Positions 10,735 through 21,765 of a stretch of DNA of 64,000 nucleotides are shown here, piece after piece. The DNA is taken from the NCBI GenBank assembly GCA_963930645.1, contig OZ005648.1, positions 193,599,304 through 193,663,303 of the forward strand. Direction: 5' to 3'. The notes under the pieces were generated by a model that was given only the letters and a program-made list of their open reading frames with translations, was not told where the DNA came from and did not search any database. The position numbers and the translations under genes were made by a program. How positions within the stretch are numbered: the first letter of the stretch is position 1; every line of letters begins with the position of its first letter. This DNA is from Salticus scenicus (taxonomy: Eukaryota; Arthropoda; Arachnida; Araneae; Salticidae).

Positions 10735-11940
10735 TGGAGTGACTCCACTCGACTTTCCGAACTTTGAGTAATTAATAGTTTTGTAGATAAAGTAAACAAA
10801 AAGGAGTTGTTAAACAGACAAAAGAGAGAAAACCATAATAGAGTGTTTGAGTATTTTTCTCCATACATTACACGATGTTTTATTTAACGCTACTTAGATT
10901 TGAGCCCATAGATCATAATGATAAAGAATTTTTCGTTGTGTCCCTGTAAAAACATATAAATACTAAATTCACCAAAATGCTTACAGTTGGTGAAACAGGG
11001 ATTTATAATATTCATCTAAAATTTCAGCTCAATTGAATAAGGCGTTTAGATGCTATCGCTCTTTTAAAAATTTGGTCCCATAGGCCATAATGATAAACAA
11101 TTTTTCTTTGTGACCCTGTAAAACAACTGTAAGTGCTAGATTCACCAAAATCTATACAGTTGGTGCACCTGTGACCTATAACATGTGTAAAAATTGTTTG
11201 CTCAGATTAATAAGGAATTTAGACGCTATCACTTTTTAAAAAATTTGGCCCCATAGGCCATAATGATAAAGAATTTTTATTTGTGTCCTTGTAAAAAACT
11301 ATAAGTGCTAGATTCTCCAAAATCTATACACATTGAGTATCTGTGATGTTTAATATGTGTATATATTTTTTGCTCAATTGAATAAGGCATTTAGATGCTA
11401 CCGCACTTTTAAAAATTTGGCCCCCATAGGCCATAATGATAAATAATTTTTCTTTGTGTCCCTGTACAAAAACTGTAAGTGCTAAATTCACCAAAATCTA
11501 TACAGTTTGTGTAACTGTGACCTATAACATGTGTACAAACTTTTTGCTCAGATTAATAAAGCATTTCGACGCTATCGCACTTTTAAAAATTTGTCCCCAT
11601 AGGCCATAATGATGAAGAATGATCCCCGTTGTCCCTGTAAAAAAACTATAAGTGCTATAGTCACCAAAATCAATACGGTTCGTACTATAGTGATTTACAA
11701 TATACGTACCAACTTTCAGCGTATTCGAACCAAGCGTTTAGACGCAAGCGTGTTCACTCACAGACACACACACACACATACACACACACATACATATACA
11801 CACACATACGTACATCATCGTAAAAATAGTGAAAACGGACTCAGGGGACCTCGAAACGTATAGAAACATCAAAATCTCAAATTCGGATTTTTGACATGAT
11901 TACAATACTTTCCTCACTATAGTGTTCGGAAAGTAAAAAG
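10735..11940 (+). mobile_element. Non-coding element of tandem 173 bp units, copy 1
   Basis: The left end contains TGGAGTGACTCCACTCGACT then TTCCGAAC; the right end contains GTTCGGAAAGT (11923-11933), so GACTTTCCGAAC and GTTCGGAAAGT form terminal inverted words. The body is a tandem array whose word CATAATGATAAA-like occurs at about 10914, 11086, 11259, 11432 and 11605 (172-173 bp apart). Each unit holds TTTGTGTCCCTGTAAAAA and TTCACCAAAATCTATACAG. The array is followed by a CA-rich microsatellite (11766-11810) and a shared tail. A well-aligned second copy lies at 34878-35886 with matching ends, which defines the element boundaries. No transposase is encoded. Confidence 0.75.
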
Positions 11941-11952
11941 ATTCGACAATTA

Positions 11953-11960
<8 letters not shown>

Positions 11961-11989
<29 letters not shown>
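11961..11989. repeat. (AG)n microsatellite
   Basis: About 14 uninterrupted AG dinucleotides just outside the right end of the 173 bp element. Confidence 0.95.
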
Positions 11990-11993
<4 letters not shown>

Positions 11994-12654
11994 AACACAG
12001 ATTCTTTAATAAGAAGTAAACAAAAAGGGGAAGTTTTAAATAGCATAAAGATAATACTTTAATTTATACTATAAGAAAAAAAAAATGGGATAAGAAAAAA
12101 AAAATAGACTTCTAGTTTACGATTGATTTATACTTTTTGAGAGGTCGAGAATAAGATTTGACTACTTTTAACAGATTTTTGTCTTCGTGTCTATGTATGT
12201 GTGTGTGAAAAACGTACTATGGCAGATCTAAGTCAAGAACTAAATCGCAGGATTCCTTTAAAGCTTATATTAAACTGCACCTTGACAAAAAATTGGTGTC
12301 TATCAAATTTTATTGCAAGCTGCTCGACTAGTAGAGCTATCGTCATATTTTTCATAATTTTTAATGTGTCAGCCTAACACAAAACTTTGAACTACTGTAC
12401 AAAATAAGGATTATTTTTAATTGTTCATTCTGAATTTATGAAATATTTCTTTATAAACGTAATTACATAGCTGTTAAAGCTTTACTCATTTTTACACTGT
12501 CTAAAATGATTTTCTCTGTCTTATTGCTTTAAAAAAAAATCCTAGTCTTTATATAAAACAAAAACATTTCTACAAAACATGTTTGTGATAATCTGAAACA
12601 AAGTTATATATATATATATATATATATACGTAAAGTCCTTTTGTGAGATATCGT
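11990..12654. other. AT-rich intergenic DNA with a (TA)n tract
   Basis: Holds a (TA)n tract at about 12607-12628 and nothing else recognisable. Confidence 0.5.
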
Positions 12655-12985
12655 CTGTAATCCAGTCAAAATAGGCAAAAAAAAAAAAAATGAAAGTTAG
12701 AAAAAATTTGCACAAAGCTTAAAATTGATACAGACCTTATATATATCATTATGAATGAAATATCAAAAGTTTACACCGATCCCGCATGTGCTAAAAATTT
12801 TATGCAAGGTCAAAGGTCAAAAATCGTTTTTTCACAAATATCTATCTTGACAGTACTCTAAAGCACCATAAATTTAAAAAAGCATATAAAATAGAATTCA
12901 GTAAAGACATATCAAAGGTATTTATAAGAATAGAATGCATATTTCTTCCTTTAATCGCACTACATGGCACTAGACGCTGCACATG
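12655..12985 (+). repeat. Left inverted-repeat arm of the nuclease-bearing element
   Basis: About 330 bp that aligns in reverse complement with 15490-15814 at roughly 80 percent by eye, with a poly-A interruption at 12678-12690. It ends in CACTACATGGCACTAGACGC, which matches the inverted GCGTCTAGTGCCATGTGGTG of the right arm. Confidence 0.75.
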
Positions 12986-13533
12986 GCAGCTTTTGTTTAT
13001 GAAAGACCTTTATAGAGCGATTTACTCTTTATGCTTGGAATATTTTACGATCTTTCACGTATTTTATAATTAATTCTTATATTACCTTAAGAATGTACCA
13101 GCAATGAAGATAAAAGTAATTTTTTTAAAACACTTTTTAAGGTCCTAATATCTTTTTCGATCTCTATGTATCAATAGTACAATAAAGTATTACTCACAAT
13201 ATGCTGCTTAACTATTATGATAAGATGGTATGTATATGTTTTTTTTTTCCCTTATCTTTAAAATACATTGTTAAGTAACTAAAAAAATCTATTTGAAATA
13301 CTTTTTTTGTATATTTCATAATGCTCTAGATAAAGGATTAAACGGTAAGAGTTATCGCAAAAATAGTTCGTGCAAAAATTTGTAAGCTGTGTAACTCTTT
13401 GCAAAACAGGGTTTTTTTTTTTTTTTCTGTTCTCTCAATTTTAATGAAGCAAATTTTATCATACAGTTTTCTACTTATATTTTTAAAACGTTGTTATGCT
13501 TCATCTTTAATTGTCATCTAAATAATTTTCAAA

Positions 13534-14945
13534 TTATTTAACAGTGATATGTTCCTCACGTTCTACCTCTTCCCCACCCTGCTGGTGTTCTGTAGATTGC
13601 TCGAAAAAAGATGGATCTGGTATCGCTTTAATGATATCATAAGCATCATCATTAGTTATACTTATTTAAACATTGCAGCAAGACTGGCCTTGGCAATTGC
13701 TGCATACATGTGAACAAAACAATTCCACTTTTTACGGCCACAGTTATAATTACAACCCTTCTTGCATTTACAAAAAACGTATTGAAATGTTTGTCTGGTG
13801 CAGGCAGGGGCAGGGGTCTGAATTGTGTCCAAAACGTTATTTTTCAATACCCATCCCCATTCTTCAGGGTCCAGTTCGTTACCAAGCCATACTTGGACTT
13901 GATAGTAGACACGATGTAAATGTTGATAAGCAGCATCAGATGTTGGAGGAAGACAGGATAACTGTGCAGGTTTATTGTTACGTGTATTTTTCACAAAATT
14001 TAAATATCTATATTTCTCAATGGAATCAACTTTTTTTGGAGCTCCATACATAGCAAGAATGAAACGAATTCCATTTGTAAGAATGATATCTGGAGAAGAG
14101 CCAATATTTTTTAATACTTCAGCGCAATCAATTAAATCAGGACGTTTTTCATTGTTTTATCTCGTTTGAAAAACGCTGACGTAGTATCGCATCCAGTTAC
14201 TGCATGGAGAAATAAGATATGAGCTTGACATTTTGGATATGAAGTTAAGCATTGTGATGAATACATTTTTGATTCTATTTGTGCTTTTCCAGGTTTTGAA
14301 AAGTAAATAATTCTATCAGTAGGAGTTCGTGCAGTCAGTAATATTAATAAATCGACATCTTCACTAACAACAACAGTTGCATTTGCATTGAACTTTTCTA
14401 AAGCTGTTTCAATTATGAGGACATCGGCATCATTATTAGCTTGTTTTACAGTAATATCTGCAATATTTAATTTTTCAGATAGCATTGAAATGAAGCGAGA
14501 TTTATTATGAGTATTAGAAAGAAATTGCTGCTGGTTTGTTGGAACAGTCATAAATCGATCAAAAAGGACATCAGATGAGGGAGATATTTTAGTAGTTCGA
14601 CGACGTTGTTCTGCAGCTTTGATATTTTTCGTACAATCAGAATAACCATTAAATATTATAATAACGTTGTGGCCAAAATGTCTATGTACATAGTGAACGT
14701 ACTTCTCAAAAATAACATAAAATGTTTCTCCTCGATCTCACACTACACGACGTAAAAGTTATCCTCCATCGACGATATAAGTAGTATTTGTGTTAATTGG
14801 AATATTTACACATTAAAAGCAATCATAAAAGGCTGATTTTTGTGTTTTACGCATTTTAATTGCATCGAAATGTGATAATTGATAAGGAGCCAATTGAATA
14901 TTTGAAGAATGTTTCAAGTCCATCTTCAAAAGACTTACTAATGAA
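13534..14945 (-). pseudogene. FEN/XPG-like PIN-fold nuclease family protein (broken)
   Basis: About 460 codons of a family I recall as multicopy in aphids, spiders and cnidarians, usually annotated as uncharacterised. In - strand order: LAPYQLSHFDAIKMRKTQKS near 14850; NTTYIVDGG near 14775; VIIIFNGYSD near 14665, corresponding to the FDG motif with Asp replaced by Asn; QANNDADVLII near 14440; SEDVDLLILLTA near 14355; HAVTGCDTTSAFF near 14185; a YGAPKK block at 14050; WLGNELDPEEWGW near 13870; and a Cys-rich C-terminus (CKCKKGCNYNCG, then in another frame CSNCQGQSCCNV). The acidic motifs fit metal-binding positions of FEN/XPG nucleases. Breaks: in-frame stops at about 14813, 14760 and 14741; frameshifts near 14145 and 13728; a stop at 13666 followed by an acidic tail that stays open to 13534. 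Clearly dead; function in life unknown. Confidence 0.75.
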
Positions 14946-14999
14946 GATATTGAAGATATTGAATATTTGAGAAAAACTGTTTTTTTTCTTTTTTTCTGA

Positions 15000-15490
15000 C
15001 TTTTGACCTTACATAAAATTTTTATCACAAGGGGAATCAATGAGGATTTTTCATATTTTATTTTTAATGTTTTATTTAAGGTTTGTGCCAATTTTCAATT
15101 CTATGCGATTTTTTCCAAAATTTCAAATTTATTTATGCATTCTGTCTTGACTATATATCTGTCTAGTGCCATGTGATGAGATTAAAGGAAGATACATACT
15201 TTCTATTCTTATAAATGCCGTTCATATGTCTTTACTAAATTATATTTTATACGCTTTTTAAATTAATATTACTTTAAAGTACCGTCAAAGTAAATATTTG
15301 AAAAAAAAAAAAAAAAAAAAAAAAAACATTTTTCTTTCGACATTTGACTTTGCATAAAATTTTTTGCAAAAAACAGGATCGATGGAGACTTACGATGTTT
15401 AATATTAATGCTTTATTTAAGGTCTGTGCCAATTTTCATCTCTATGTGAATTTTTTTCGAAATTTCAAGTTTATTTACGGATTTTGTCTG
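15000..15490 (-). repeat. Extra direct copies of the inverted-repeat unit
   Basis: One and a half further units of the right-arm sequence. GTCTAGTGCCATGTG occurs at 15161 and 15504 (343 bp apart), and CTTTGACCTT/CATTTGACTTTGCATAAAA-like words recur near 15003, 15340 and 15662. A run of about 25 A at 15301-15326 interrupts the middle copy. The period is close to twice 172. Confidence 0.7.
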
Positions 15491-15814
15491 GGCTCTATGG
15501 GGCGTCTAGTGCCATGTGGTGAGATTAAAAGGAGATACATGCGTTCTATTCTTATAAATACCTTCAAACTGTCTTTACTAAATTCTATTTTATACGCTTT
15601 TTAAATTAATGGTACTTTAAGTTACCGTCAAGAAATATATTTGTGAAAAACTGTTTTCTTGACCTTTGACCTTGCATAAAATTTTTAGCACACGTTGGAT
15701 CGATGGGCACTTTTGAAATTTCATTTATAATAATCAATATTTTAAGGTCTGCACCGATTTTCAGCTTTGTGCGAATTTTTCCGAGGTTGAATGTCTATTT
15801 TGACTGGACTACTG
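15490..15814 (-). repeat. Right inverted-repeat arm of the nuclease-bearing element
   Basis: Reverse complement partner of 12655-12985. Ends ...GTCTATTTTGACTGGACTACTG at 15814, matching the inverted left terminus. Confidence 0.75.
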
Positions 15815-16129
15815 TAGGAAATAAAATTTAATTTCATTCGACATTTATTGACCTTTCGACCTATTCGATCTTTCATAAATGAGAGTCATCTGCATCTCTC
15901 ATGGGAACAAAATTTGATAAAGAAAAATAATAATAATACATAACTTTCACCGTGTTAAATTTCATTGGAAGCTATAAAAGAATGATTTGCAAATTATAAC
16001 TCGGTCTCAAATTATTTCACGGTGAAGAAATTGCTCATGAGGAGACTAGACTTTAGTAAAAAAAAAAAAAAAAAAAAAAAACTTCTGCGATTATGGAGTT
16101 TTTTGAGAAATATAAAAAATAAACATTCT
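15815..16129. other. AT-rich intergenic DNA with a poly-A tract
   Basis: Contains a run of about 23 A at 16059-16081. No gene seen. Confidence 0.5.
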
Positions 16130-16675
16130 TTCTGAAGTGACTTCATTCGACTTTCCGAGCATTAAGTAACGATCCTTACAGAAATTAAAGAAAGAGAAGT
16201 TGTTGAATAAATAAAGGAAAAAATTATAACAGGATGTTTAAGCATTTTTCGCCGTATAGTATGTTGTTTAATTGAACGCATTTCAAATAATTTCAGCCCA
16301 TACATCATAATTATCACGAAATTCCTTGTGACCCTGTAAAAATATATAAATTCTAGTTTTAACAAAATCTATATTGCTCGTGCAACGGTAACCTATAAAA
16401 TGTATATAAATTTTCAGCATATTCCCATAAGGCGTTTAGACTCTTATCGCACTTTAAAAACTATGTGTCCATAGGCTATAAAACAAAGGAATTTTTGTTT
16501 GTGTTCCTGCAAAAAAACTACAAGTTATAGATTCACCAAATCTATAAAAATTTTACGCCAACGGCCTATAACATGTGTACCAATTTTCAGTTTATTTAAA
16601 TAATGCGTCTAAAAGGTATAGCACTTTAAATATTTCGAGGCTATAGGCAATAGTGATAAAGATTCCTTGCGCTCC

Positions 16676-16740
<65 letters not shown>

Positions 16741-17165
16741 ATTTCTAGATTTACCAAAATCTATACAGGTTCATCGACGATGACCTGTTGGATGTATATA
16801 AATTTTCATCTCAATTTAATGAGACATTTAGTCGCTATCGCACTTTATAGATTTTGAGCCCATAATTCATAATGATAAATATTTTTAGCTTTGTAAAAAA
16901 AAAAGGATTAGCGCTACATTCACCAAAGTCAATATGGTTTGAGTTATTGTGAATTTTAACATACGTACCAATTTTGAGCTCATTTGAACAAAGCGTTCAG
17001 ACGCTATCGGGTTCAATCACACATATACATACATATACATTACCGTAAAAATAGCAAAAATGAATTCAGAGAATCACAAAACACATAGTTACTCCAAAAT
17101 GTCAAAGTCGATTTTTCATCATTATTACAATACTCTCCTATCATATGTATGTTCGATAAATAAAA
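16130..17165 (+). mobile_element. Non-coding element of tandem 173 bp units, copy 2 (degenerate)
   Basis: A diverged copy of 10735-11940. The left end reads GAAGTGACTTCATTCGACTT then TCCGAGCATTAAGTAA; interior units keep CCTGTAAAAA, CACCAAA(A)TCTATA and AAGGCGTTTAGAC; the right end degenerates to TATGTATGTTCGATAAAT. A (TA)n tract of about 50 bp (16679-16728) has expanded where copy 1 reads CCTGTAAAAAACTATAAG. Divergence makes it the oldest of the three copies. Confidence 0.7.
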
Positions 17166-17908
17166 ATTTAAGGGGAAAAAAAAGGAGATTTCAAAGAATA
17201 TATGCATATGTATTTTTTAAATGTTTGGCCCTTGTACACCATAGTTTCCAAAATTCATATTTTATTACCAGTATTTTTTTTATAAGAAAATCTTACATTA
17301 ATTTTAGGCGATTTAATGTTTTTAAGTTCACTATAATAAAACTGCAGCAAGAAGTGTTCCCTAAACATAGTTAAAAACTTTAACCCTTTTCACTCACAAG
17401 AAAATTTTAGTGAACAATTTAAATACGAAATTTTATTTTATTTCATCAATGGGAACTGTTATAGAAATATATAAAAATATTCTGTTGAAAAATTTCCAGT
17501 ATCAAAAAAAGGCAGAACGGTTGGGGGGGGGGGGGATTAAACTTTTTCGACACCAGTATTTTCCTACAAAATTTTCTGCCCTATATAATAAAACATAGCT
17601 GAAAATTTTGATAGAAATATGATAAAAATTTCTGTATAGAAATACTGGTGGCAAAAAAGTGGAAGTCTTTCATCCCTGAAGAGCGCAGAAAGTCGAAAGG
17701 ACCGATTGACAGGCAGACGGAAAGACTCATCACTTTCAAATTTGTTGAAAAATTCTAAAAAGTATAATTACTTATTAAGTAATTATTGAACTCTTTCATG
17801 GATAATCTAATTACGCTCATTTGATATCAGAAGCCACAGGAATTTACGGGCAAAATTAATATATATATATACATACAGAATCTCAATTAACACATTGTGG
17901 TCGGTATA
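17166..17908. other. AT-rich DNA, no gene recognised
   Basis: Includes a G10 run near 17522-17534. Related words ACTTTCCG/AAGTCGAAAGGACCG at 17690-17705 might be a fragment of a neighbouring repeat. Nothing else. Confidence 0.45.
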
Positions 17909-17909
17909 T

Positions 17910-19224
17910 TAGTTCCCCATCATACTATAGGTATGGGGAACTCAGGTAATCGTGAAAAATTTCGACCTCGGTTTTTTGACTTTTTTATACATTTTCAGGT
18001 GTGAGGAATCCGAAAATGACAAAATTTGTATGGTGTATGTCTGTAGGGTGTCTGTTAGTGTGTTAGTCCGTTAGTGGGTTAGTCCGTTAGTGGGTTAGTG
18101 TGTTAGTCCGTTAGTTTGTTAGTCTGTTTACACGATATCTCACGAAGAAATGATCGCAGAGAGGTCAGATCAGTTTAAAATATTACTTTCGATACTGGCA
18201 AGAATCTTATTCATTTGGAACATTCGAATTTAAAAACTTCGTAAGTTATTAGAAATTTACGATTTTCTTAACATGGGAGAATAGGACAAAATTTCCCTTA
18301 AACGTGCATTAAATGGAATTTTTTTACTGTAAAATGTCAGACCGGTTTTAAAATATAAGTTTTGATGCCGGAATGAACATCAGTAACTATAAATATGCTA
18401 CTTTGAAAATTTCGCAAGTTATTGGAAATTTACGAATTTCTTAGCATGGCAGTATAGGGCGAAATTTCACATAAACCACAATTTTGAGCGATATTTTTAT
18501 CGTAAAGATGTCAGACTACTTATGAAATATTATTTAGGACTCTGGCATGAATATTAATGACTATGAATTTTCCAATATAAAAATTTCGTAAGTTATTGGA
18601 AATTTACGAATTTCTTAACAAGGCAGAATATAGCAAAATTTCACATAAACTTGAATCTTGAGGGATATTTGGATAAATGTCAAACCACTTTCGAAATATT
18701 ATTTAGGATACTGGCATGAATATCATAGACTATGATTTTTCCAATTTAAAAATTTCGTAAGTTCTTTTGAATTTACGATTTACTTAACGTTTCAGAATAA
18801 GGCAAAATTGAGCATAAACTTCCATTTTGAGGATCATAAATACATTAGACACTTCAAAATTACATTTATGATATTTGTGTGAACATGATTGAATACAAAT
18901 ATTCTAATAGGAAAATTTCGTAAATTAATAGTAATTTACGATTTTATCAACATAGCGAAATTGTAAATTTTTCATATAAATATGAATTTTGAGGATTATT
19001 GCATTGGAAATAGTAGTATGAAAACTAAACAACGGAATCGACCCTGATAAAATAAATTAATAGATTAGAATAAGGTAAATACATCGAAGTGAACGGTGGA
19101 TAGCCTATTAGGCGGGGATTTCATTCTGTCACTGTATCAAGCTTTGGTCAAATTCATTTCTTTTAACATGATTATAATATGTCTCGCACTAGAAATTTAT
19201 GAGAACATAAATATGATGGGGAAC
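17910..19224. mobile_element. TIR-bounded non-coding element of tandem 163-173 bp units
   Basis: Outer ends AGTTCCCCATCATA (about 17910) and TATGATGGGGAACT (about 19211-19224) are perfect inverted words. Inside are a short minisatellite of (GTTAGTSYGTTAGTCC)-like units (18052-18125), then five tandem units marked by TTCGYAAGTTATT-like words at 18238, 18411, 18584, 18753 and 18916. Each unit holds a GAAATTTACGA(A)TTTCTTA word and ...GGCATGAATAT. No coding frame. The sequence is unrelated by eye to the 10.7 kb element, although unit length is the same. Confidence 0.7.
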
Positions 19225-19893
19225 TGAGCAGAGTCCACTTATGCCAACTATTTTTCTATTTTGAACAGTAAGCCCCGCCTTTTGCTGTTCCTATAAAACG
19301 TTTTATTATTTATTAAAATGATTTTACGTATTCTTGATTAAGGTATTCAAATTTTATTCTTAGTAATTGATTTTGTAAGTATCACTGGCATATATATACA
19401 CCAGCAGTATATAAAGCGTTAAACACAAACACTTTTTTTTAAAGTAATATATATATATATATATATTAGAGGAACACAGGAAGGCTGGGCTCGTTTTTCA
19501 TGAAAAACATAATTTTACGTAACGCTCAAGCAAAGTGTTAATAACCCGGAGGACTGTTAGTACTTGCCCCCACCCCCTTTTTCCCCCTCCAGTTTTTTTA
19601 GAGTACTTTTCTTCTCTATTTATCATAAATATGTTTAAAGAAAATTACTATAAAAATTAAGTGGTGTGAAAAAAGGGACGGTTACTAACAATAATCCGGA
19701 TTATGTTTGCAGTTATATATATACATAAATTGACATTTATCAATGATTCATAAAAACAAAGTTCCCAACATTTTTTATTTATTACCATTGTTGCGAAGTC
19801 TCCCTATTTTAGCGAGAAACATTTATCAGAAAATTTCTACAACAATTTGCATTTTACTTATGCCTTTGATTTCTCACCACCGAAAGTTTCATA
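19225..19893. other. AT-rich DNA with C-rich and TA tracts
   Basis: Contains a (TA)n tract at 19447-19467 and a pyrimidine-rich tract at 19565-19590. No gene seen. Confidence 0.45.
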
Positions 19894-20089
19894 TACACTG
19901 CTTGATATTGAAAATGCAACACCAAGAAGGAATGATAATAACGGAATGAAATTTGTTGGACACATACATTATAGTTGGAAGAACAATTGATTAAAATTTC
20001 AGGAAACTTCGAGCAATATGTACTGAGAAAACAGTACATAAATTTGCGACCTCTGTGAGCAATAACAGCACATATCTGCTTAGGCATTG

Positions 20090-20400
20090 AATTGAACAGC
20101 GATTGGATGACATGTACGCTTAGAGAACTTCATGAAGCTTCAACACTATACCACAAAGAAGTTACTGGTGAGTGGTTGGGGGTCAGTCGCTTTTCAATGA
20201 TTAAACAGTCCTTTTCATTGGTGCGAGATCAGGAGAACGCGCTGGCCAGAGCAACAGTCGAACACATTTTGTATCAAAGAAGGTCCGGACAATACAAACT
20301 ACTTGCGGTCGTGCATTATCTTGCTAAATTTTTGCGCTGCGGAGGCCTCGAATACAGGGCAGAGGGGCGGGCCTTAACTCATCAGAAATTTAATGGTCAC
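20090..20400 (-). pseudogene. Tc1-like transposase 3' half, inverted copy
   Basis: Read on the - strand, LLWPARSPD..APMK is encoded near 20230-20260, followed downstream by residues equivalent to EKRL and VTS in a shifted frame. It mirrors the + strand copy at 20820-21070. The long + strand open frame here (20092-20568) is the antisense of this relic, not a gene. The same one-base loss next to the catalytic Glu codon is present in both copies. Confidence 0.7.
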
Positions 20401-20809
20401 TGTTTAGAGTGCCATGAATACGAACATGAAGTAATCCAGACGTGTATCCAATGGGAACCCATAACATCATTGCAAATGATGGACAGTATGATGATGTCGA
20501 ATACCAGCTGGCAATGTGCATTATTTATAATGCCGTTAAAGACGGATAAGGCAATCTTGATGCTGTAAACAGGATTGTGATTTGTCTGAAAAGTGACTTC
20601 ACGCCATTCCTGCGTCCAGGTTCATCGTTGATGACACATTAATGGCGCCCATATCAGTGATGCAGTTTTGAGGGCAATCAGAATTTTGGTTGCCGCACAC
20701 TGAGTAACCACCTGGATTGATGGTATGTTGTACCATTGGATACACGTCCCGGTCACCTCTTGTTTTCATTCCCGCCACTTTGAATACCAGCCATTACATT
20801 TCTGACGAG

Positions 20810-21070
20810 TTAAGGTCCATAGCTCTGCCCTATGTTCAAGGCCTCCGAAGCGCAACATTTAAGCAGGACAATGTACGACCGCACGTTTTCAATATTGTCT
20901 GGACCTTCATTGATGCCGAATGTGTTAGAATGTTGCTCTGGCCAGCGCGTTCTCCTGATATCGCACCAATGAAAATAACTGTTTAATCGTTGAAAAGCGA
21001 CTGGCGCCCCACCACTCACCAGTAACTTCGATCGATGAATTGTGGCATCGTGTTAAAACTTCATGAAGTG
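20810..21070 (+). pseudogene. Tc1-like transposase C-terminal half
   Basis: FKQDNVRPHVFNIVWTF holds the second catalytic Asp; LLWPARSPDIAPMK follows, where the family normally has SPDLSPIE with the catalytic Glu. A single-base deletion at about 20969 puts Glu out of frame and gives a stop soon after (TV*); reading on in another frame gives EKRLAPHHSPVTSIDELWHR, the normal C-terminus. The N-terminal DNA-binding domain and the first Asp are absent. Confidence 0.8.
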
Positions 21071-21301
21071 CTCTACCCGTACATGTCATCCAATCAGTGT
21101 TCGATTCAATACCTAGGCAGATATGTGCTGCTATTGCTCATAGAGCTGGCTGCTTTATGTACGGTTTCACAGTGCACATTACTCCAAATTTCCTGAAATT
21201 TTAATCAATTGTTCTTCCTACTATAATGTATGCGTCCAACGAATTTCATTCCGTTATTATCATTCTTTCTTGGTGTTGCATTTTCAATGTCAAGCAGTGT
21301 A

Positions 21302-21724
21302 AAATTATGATTTCCATTTAATATTTATAAATTGAACTGCATTAGGTATGTTAAATAAAATACATACTCAGGCGACAATTCTTATGGTTTTTGATATTTT
21401 TTTTTACAGATTTTGCCTTTTATCAGTTATGATTTTGTCACGAATTCATGATCTTCAAAATGCTAAAATTTCTGCATTTATTAATATTTAAGAAATTACT
21501 CAATATATATACTAAATTATAAGGCTAAATTTTATTACTATATCTATCATTTATATATATATATATTTGGATAATCAATGGAACATACTTAAAAGAAATA
21601 GTGATGGATTTTGTAACATATTTAAAAGAAAATATATTAAAAATGAAATATAACAAAAATAATTTTTTTCCCTCTCTTTCTTCTACTTCTTTCTTTATTT
21701 TCTTTATTTTGTTTTTACATAGAC

Positions 21725-21765
<41 letters not shown>

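Larger units (their letters stand above)
12655..15814. mobile_element. 3.16 kb inverted-repeat element carrying a FEN/XPG-like nuclease gene relic
   Basis: The left end (CTGTAATCCAGTCAAAATAG) and the reverse complement of the right end (CAGTAGTCCAGTCAAAATAG) start inverted repeats of about 330 bp: 12655-12985 and about 15490-15814. They share many long words, such as GCTAAAAATTTTATGCAAGG, TCAAAGGTCAA and TTTATAAGAATAGAA. The right side carries additional direct copies of the same unit (about 15000-15150 and 15150-15490; period about 343 bp). Between the arms lies one coding relic on the - strand (13534-14945). No DDE transposase is visible. Flanking target duplications are not clear. I do not know a named family with this layout. 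Confidence 0.65.
19896..21299. mobile_element. Tc1-like element converted to a near-palindrome
   Basis: Flanked by TA on both sides (19894-19895, 21300-21301). The ends CACTGCTTGATATTGAAAAT and, inverted, CACTGCTTGACATTGAAAAT begin inverted repeats that extend far beyond normal Tc1 termini. The left part, at least 19896-20460, aligns in reverse complement with about 20750-21299, including transposase C-terminal coding sequence in both. Only about 280 bp in the middle is unique. The element therefore has two inverted half-copies of a transposase 3' end and no complete gene. Confidence 0.85.

Noticed and set aside
20092..20568. 158-codon + strand open frame
   Set aside because: It is the antisense of the inverted transposase relic in the palindromic Tc1-like element.
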